Source: Azotobacter vinelandii (lineage in GTDB: Bacteria; Pseudomonadota; Gammaproteobacteria; Pseudomonadales; Pseudomonadaceae). From it: 10,417 nucleotides of DNA. Shown piece by piece: positions 6,993-10,417 of the stretch. The notes below the pieces were generated by a model. It was not told the origin of the DNA and searched no databases. It was given only the letters and a program-made list of their open reading frames with translations. Both the position numbers and the translations under genes were made by a program. Where the stretch lies: NCBI RefSeq assembly GCF_001571105.1, contig NZ_BCTD01000125.1, one strand, 5' to 3'. Position 1 is the stretch's first letter. The number at the start of each line of letters is the position of its first letter.

Positions 6993-8791
6993 AGCCGGTA
7001 GATCGTCGCCTGCCAGGGCTGGAGCGATACGCTCGCGGCGCCGGGTTGCACCGGCTGCCGCGCGGCGCCGTTGTCCAGCAGCGTGGCGGCGATCTGCAGT
7101 CCTTCCGGCAGGTCGTAGGCGACCGTCTCGCGGGTGAAGTTGATCAGCACCAGATAGCGCTTGTCGTCGAGCGTGCGCGTGTAGGCGAAGACCTTGGGAT
7201 TGGCCGGATCGAGATCGCGGAACTGGCCGTGGATGAGCGCGGGGGTCTGGCGGCGCACTTCCAGCAGGCGACGATAGTGATGGTAGATCGAGCCGGGATC
7301 GTCGACCTGGGATGCCGCATTGACCTGCCGGTAGTTCGGGTTGACCGCAAGCCAGGGCTTGCCGGTGGTGAAGCCGCCGTTCGGCGCGTCGCTCCACTGC
7401 ATCGGGGTGCGGGCGTTGTCGCGGCTGGTCTGGCGCAGGTGGGCGAGATACTCGTCCGCCGACACCTTGCCGCTTTCCACGAAGTCGCGCCATTGGCCCT
7501 TCACTTCGACATCGTCGTAGTCCTCGAGGCCGCGGAAGGGATAGTTGGTCATGCCCAGTTCGTCGCCCTGGTAGAGGAAGGGCGTGGCGCGCTGGGTGAG
7601 CATCATGGTCGCCAGCGCCTTGGCCGAGGCGGCGCGCCATTCGGGGCTGTCGTCGCCGAAATGGGAAATGGCGCGGGGATTGTCGTGGTTGCCCAGGAAA
7701 CTGGTGTTCCAGCCATGGTTGCCGCCGGTGCGGTCGATCCGCGCATAGGTCGCCTTGAGCTCGGGCAGCGTCCAGTCCTTTTTGCGCCAGCCGTCGCGGT
7801 CCAGCCGCACCAGGTCGAAATGGAAGATCATGTTCAGTTCGTGACGGCGGGCGTCGGTGAACAGTGGGGCCTGTTCGAAGGTGATGCCGAAGGCTTCGCC
7901 GACCGTCATGGCGTCATAGCGGGACAGGACTTCGCGGTTCATTTCCTGGAGATACTCATGGATGCGCGGGCCGTTCGCGTAGACGAACTCGGGATGGGCC
8001 AGGGCTTGCGCAGGCAGGTCGGGCAGGCCGTCCTGTTTGGAGATGAAGGGAATCACATCCATGCGGAAGCCGGACACGCCCTTGTCCAGCCAGAAGCGCA
8101 TGATGTCGTGGACCTCGGCGCGGACCTCGGGGTTTTCCCAGTTCAGGTCGGGCTGCTTGCCGGCGAAGTAGTGGAGGTAGTACTGCCCCGTGGCCTCGTC
8201 CTTCTTCCAGGCCGAGCCGCCGAAGAACGACGGATAGTTGTTCGGCGCAGCGCCGTCCTTGCCGTCGCGCCAGATGTAGTAGTCGCGATAGGGGTTGTCC
8301 TTCGACCGGCGGCTCTCGACGAACCAGCGATGCTCGTCGCTGCTGTGATTGACCACCAGATCGATGATCAGGCGCATGCCGCGCTTGTTCATCCCGGCGA
8401 GCAGGCGCTCGAAGTCGTCCATGTTGCCGAATTCGCTCATCACCTTGCGGTAATCGCGGATGTCGTAGCCGTTGTCGGCGTTGGGCGAGTCGAAGTGCGG
8501 GCTCAGCCAGATCGTGTCGACACCCAGCGTTTTCAGGTAATCCAGCTTCGCGGTGATGCCGTTCAGGTCGCCGATGCCGTCGCCGTTCGTGTCGTTGAAC
8601 GAGCGCGGATAGACCTGGTAGACGACCGCCTCCTTCCACCAGGGCGCGCCGGGGCGCGCGGCCGGAGTTTTTGCAACGTCTTCTCGCGCCGTGTCGCTGC
8701 CTGTGTTCGGAGTGCCCATCGCTGTTTGACATATGGCCAGAGCGCCGAGCATGACACTCGACAGGGTTCTGCGAAAGCTTGCCGTCTGCAT
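6989..8791 (-). CDS. Exported GH13 alpha-glucosidase / sucrose isomerase-family enzyme
   Basis: 600-aa GH13 enzyme acting on alpha-glucosides. Residues 1-26 (MQTASFRRTLSSVMLGALAI then CQTAMG) form a signal peptide, cleavage likely after G26, so it is periplasmic or secreted. The catalytic barrel has DTNGDGIGD (67-75, probable Ca site), DLVVNH (144-149), QPDLNWENP (213-221, typical of oligo-1,6-glucosidases), nucleophile D245 in GFRMDVI, acid/base E299 in TVGEAFG, and D370 in GNHDNPR. V246 after the nucleophile is the alpha-1,6-type residue. RLDRD (329-333) is the motif known from isomaltulose synthases (PalI/SmuA). SHFGDD, TPFLYQGDELGMTNYPFR and the C-terminal PWQATIYRL also resemble those enzymes. 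Hydrolysis of isomaltose/isomaltulose, or sucrose isomerisation, are both possible. AAAAGGAAA supports the ATG at 8791. The gene is monocistronic, with an operator-like site upstream. Confidence 0.9.
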   Translation of the reverse strand: MQTASFRRTLSSVMLGALAICQTAMGTPNTGSDTAREDVAKTPAARPGAPWWKEAVVYQVYPRSFNDTNGDGIGDLNGITAKLDYLKTLGVDTIWLSPHFDSPNADNGYDIRDYRKVMSEFGNMDDFERLLAGMNKRGMRLIIDLVVNHSSDEHRWFVESRRSKDNPYRDYYIWRDGKDGAAPNNYPSFFGGSAWKKDEATGQYYLHYFAGKQPDLNWENPEVRAEVHDIMRFWLDKGVSGFRMDVIPFISKQDGLPDLPAQALAHPEFVYANGPRIHEYLQEMNREVLSRYDAMTVGEAFGITFEQAPLFTDARRHELNMIFHFDLVRLDRDGWRKKDWTLPELKATYARIDRTGGNHGWNTSFLGNHDNPRAISHFGDDSPEWRAASAKALATMMLTQRATPFLYQGDELGMTNYPFRGLEDYDDVEVKGQWRDFVESGKVSADEYLAHLRQTSRDNARTPMQWSDAPNGGFTTGKPWLAVNPNYRQVNAASQVDDPGSIYHHYRRLLEVRRQTPALIHGQFRDLDPANPKVFAYTRTLDDKRYLVLINFTRETVAYDLPEGLQIAATLLDNGAARQPVQPGAASVSLQPWQATIYRL

Positions 8792-8905
8792 GACGTTTCC
8801 TTTTCCGGGGTTTGGGTTCTTGTTGTTCGGCGCTTCCCGCTTGCGGCCGGGCCATGGCGGGGCGGATGGGGAGGGACCTCGGCGATCTCCCCATGCTTTC
8901 GGCGG

Positions 8906-8911
8906 AATATA
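8906..8911 (-). promoter_or_regulatory. -10 box of the GH13 gene promoter
   Basis: TATATT on the minus strand (5/6 match to TATAAT). The -35 region at 16-18 bp upstream falls within the inverted repeat at 8928-8943 and is poor (TTTCAT). The transcription start would be near 8899, leaving a leader of about 108 nt. Confidence 0.4.
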
Positions 8912-8927
8912 CCCTCGGTTTTGCTTG

Positions 8928-8943
8928 GATGAAACGATTCATC
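8928..8943. promoter_or_regulatory. LacI/Cra-type operator over the GH13 promoter
   Basis: GATGAAACGATTCATC is an inverted repeat with 6-bp arms around ACGA. The core TGAAACGATTCA has the central CG and flanking TGAA/TTCA of LacI-GalR family operators and is very close to the Cra/FruR pattern TGAAACGTTTCA. It covers the -35 position of the GH13 promoter, which suits repression relieved by a sugar or sugar phosphate. No LacI-type gene is in the window, so the regulator would act from elsewhere. Confidence 0.55.
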
Positions 8944-8972
8944 TGTTCTGCGTGCCGTTGCGTTCGAGGCGG

Positions 8973-9004
8973 CCGCCGCTCCGGCGCCCGGCTCGAGGCG
9001 GCGG
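8973..9004 (-). terminator. GC stem-loop downstream of the DedA-PAP2 gene
   Basis: CCGCCGC (8973-8979) and GCGGCGG (8998-9004) can pair around an 18-nt loop. It lies about 30 nt past the stop of the DedA-PAP2 gene and upstream of the GH13 operator. There is no T tract, so it is only a weak terminator candidate. Confidence 0.25.
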
Positions 9005-9035
9005 AGTGCGGGAGTTCGAAGGGGGAGGCCGCGGT

Positions 9036-10355
9036 TCAGCGATAGCGGTACATCGCCAGGGCTTCGGGTAGCGCGTGGATGGCGATGCCGCCGAGCAGCG
9101 CCAGGCACAGCGGCAGGACCAGCCACCAGGTACGTGCGTCGAGCCTCTCGAGCGGGGTCCGTCGTTGCACCAGGGCCAGGCTGAGGGCGCAGAGGCTGCC
9201 GGCGAGCAGAGCGCCGGCAACGATGTCGGTCGGCCAGTGCACGCCCAGGTAGACGCGCGACAGGGCGATGGTCGTTGCCGGCAGGCAGGCCAGCAGCAGC
9301 CAGGTCAGGCGCATCCGTGGCGTCTGGCCGCGGCCGGCGAGGATGCCCAGGGTGAGGAAGAAGGCGAAGGCCGCCGAGCTATGTCCGCTGGGCAGGCTGT
9401 AGCTGTGCAGCGGCTCGAGCAGGACTTCCGGGCGGCCGCGGGCGAACAGCAGCTTCAGGCCGCCGTTGGCCAGGGCCGTGCCGAGCAGGGTCATGCCGGC
9501 GAACAGGGCCGCGCGCCATTGCCGGACGATCAGCAGCAGCAGGCCGAGCAGCAGGCCGGCGTAGAGCTGGGTTTCGAGGTCGCCCAGGCGGGTGATCAGC
9601 ACCATCGTCCGGTCGAGGCCGGCGTGGCGATGCTCCTGGATCAGCGCCAGCAGCCCCTGGTCGAGTTCGTGCAGATGGCTCCAGCCCAGCAGCAGGGCGC
9701 CGAGCGACGCCAGGCAGAGGCCGGCGGCCAGCGGCGTGGCCCAGCGCCGACGGCGCAGGCTGGTGTGCACGATCAGGCCGAGGACCAGCGTCAGCCCCGC
9801 CGCGAGCGCCCCGGCCTCGCTCCAGAAACCCTCGGGCAGCGGCAGGCGCAGCGCTGCGCCGGCGGTCCAGCCCGGCAGCAGATAAACCACCGCCCAGCCG
9901 GCGGCGGCCAGCAGGCTGACGGCGGCGAAACGCGGCAGCGGCATGTCGAGCATGCCGGCGATCATCGGCAGCATCGGTCGCAGCGGGCCGATGTAGCGGC
10001 CGACCAGCAGGCTGACGATGCCGTAGCGCTGGAAATACACCTCGGCGCCGACCAGCCATTCCGGATGGTGGCGCAGGATGGGCAGGCGCCGGATGCCCTG
10101 GTGGAAGTGCCGGCCCAGGGCGTAGGAGATGGCGTCGCCGAGCAGTCCGCCGGCATAGCCCAGCAGCAGGGTCTGGCCGAGGCCCAGGGCGCCGCTGCCG
10201 GCCATGGCGGCGATCGCGAACATCAGTACGGTGCCGGGGACGATGATGCCGAGTATCGCCAGGCATTCGACGCAGGCGATCAGGAAGATGGCCAGTCCCA
10301 GCCATTCGGGGTGAGTGGTCAGCCAGCCGGTCAGGCTGTCGAGCCATGCGCTCAT
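9036..10355 (-). CDS. DedA-PAP2 fusion: inner membrane lipid/undecaprenyl phosphate phosphatase
   Basis: 439-aa polytopic inner membrane protein with two domains. Residues about 1-200 are DedA/SNARE-associated: E30, GDAISYALGR (73-82), FQRYGIVSLLVGRYIGPLRP (108-127) and AGMLDMPLPRF (133-143). DedA members are linked to lipid carrier recycling (undecaprenyl phosphate) and membrane homeostasis. Residues about 230-400 are a PAP2 phosphatase with the three-part active site KLLFARGRP (K301, R308), PSGH (322-325, H325) and SRVYLGVHWPTD (366-377, R367, H373, D377), all intact. The likely job is dephosphorylation of a lipid pyrophosphate on the periplasmic side coupled to flipping by the DedA part; this is inference. 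AAGGAG 8 nt upstream supports ATG 10355. A further hydrophobic segment is at about 410-427. Confidence 0.92.
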   Translation of the reverse strand: MSAWLDSLTGWLTTHPEWLGLAIFLIACVECLAILGIIVPGTVLMFAIAAMAGSGALGLGQTLLLGYAGGLLGDAISYALGRHFHQGIRRLPILRHHPEWLVGAEVYFQRYGIVSLLVGRYIGPLRPMLPMIAGMLDMPLPRFAAVSLLAAAGWAVVYLLPGWTAGAALRLPLPEGFWSEAGALAAGLTLVLGLIVHTSLRRRRWATPLAAGLCLASLGALLLGWSHLHELDQGLLALIQEHRHAGLDRTMVLITRLGDLETQLYAGLLLGLLLLIVRQWRAALFAGMTLLGTALANGGLKLLFARGRPEVLLEPLHSYSLPSGHSSAAFAFFLTLGILAGRGQTPRMRLTWLLLACLPATTIALSRVYLGVHWPTDIVAGALLAGSLCALSLALVQRRTPLERLDARTWWLVLPLCLALLGGIAIHALPEALAMYRYR

Positions 10356-10396
10356 CGAGCGGCGCTCCTTGTCGTGGTCCTGTGAGGGGGCTCGGC

Positions 10397-10417
10397 GCTC
10401 CGGCCGCCGGCCGGAGC
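10397..10417. repeat. Perfect GC inverted repeat at the window end
   Basis: GCTCCGGCC and GGCCGGAGC flank a GCC loop, giving a 9-bp perfect stem that touches the right edge. It lies 41 bp upstream of the DedA-PAP2 start. It may be the terminator of the next gene, cut off by the window edge. Read on the minus strand it has no following T tract. Confidence 0.5.

Noticed and set aside
8729..8731. Lipoprotein cysteine (C21) in the GH13 signal peptide
   Set aside because: The residues before it are LAI; isoleucine at -1 does not fit a lipobox, and AMG at 24-26 gives a good signal peptidase I site.
7046..8932. 628-codon plus-strand open frame opposite the GH13 gene
   Set aside because: Antisense to a well-supported glycosidase and crossing its promoter; the composition is a mirror of GH13 codons with no known domain.
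9075..10385. 436-codon plus-strand open frame opposite the DedA-PAP2 gene
   Set aside because: Almost entirely Q, A, G, R and D repeats, the complement of leucine-rich membrane segments; not a protein-like sequence.

Overview
The window looks like chromosomal DNA of a high-GC gammaproteobacterium, most likely a Pseudomonas of the P. aeruginosa / P. citronellolis type. The basis is strongly G/C-biased third codon positions, REP-type repeats of the common Pseudomonas GGAGCGAAT..CATCCGCGATG kind, and the protein families present. The species assignment is inference; no rRNA or other marker gene is present.

Layout, left to right: (1) the last 19 codons of an unidentified plus-strand gene (1-60). 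(2) A gap with a solo REP. (3) A minus-strand membrane diguanylate cyclase with a Cache-type sensor (253-1806). (4) A divergent promoter region, then a plus-strand two-gene unit: an accessory FtsH AAA+ zinc protease (2045-3895) overlapping by ATGA a 62-aa cysteine protein of the oxidoreductase-like/OXLD1 family (3892-4080). (5) A convergent gap holding a REPIN and an apparent duplicated scrap of the small gene's 3' end. (6) A minus-strand Rossmann-fold TIP30/HTATIP2-like protein (4372-5013). (7) A divergent control region with palindromes, a 10-bp hairpin and a perfect TATAAT. (8) A tight plus-strand operon lrgA-lrgB-LON domain protein (5280-6955). (9) A minus-strand exported GH13 enzyme of the oligo-1,6-glucosidase / sucrose isomerase group (6989-8791), with a LacI/Cra-like operator over its promoter. 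(10) A minus-strand DedA-PAP2 fusion (9036-10355).

No mobile-element genes, tRNA, rRNA or CRISPR array were seen. Every interval without a gene is shorter than 300 bp, and each is described below.

Functionally the window is a set of small independent units concerned mostly with the cell envelope: membrane protein quality control, c-di-GMP signalling, LrgAB-type membrane transport, DedA/PAP2 lipid phosphate handling, and periplasmic sugar conversion. The two most unusual items are the stand-alone FtsH coupled to an OXLD1-like protein, and the exported GH13 enzyme that carries the RLDRD motif of isomaltulose synthases together with an alpha-1,6-glucosidase-type catalytic site.
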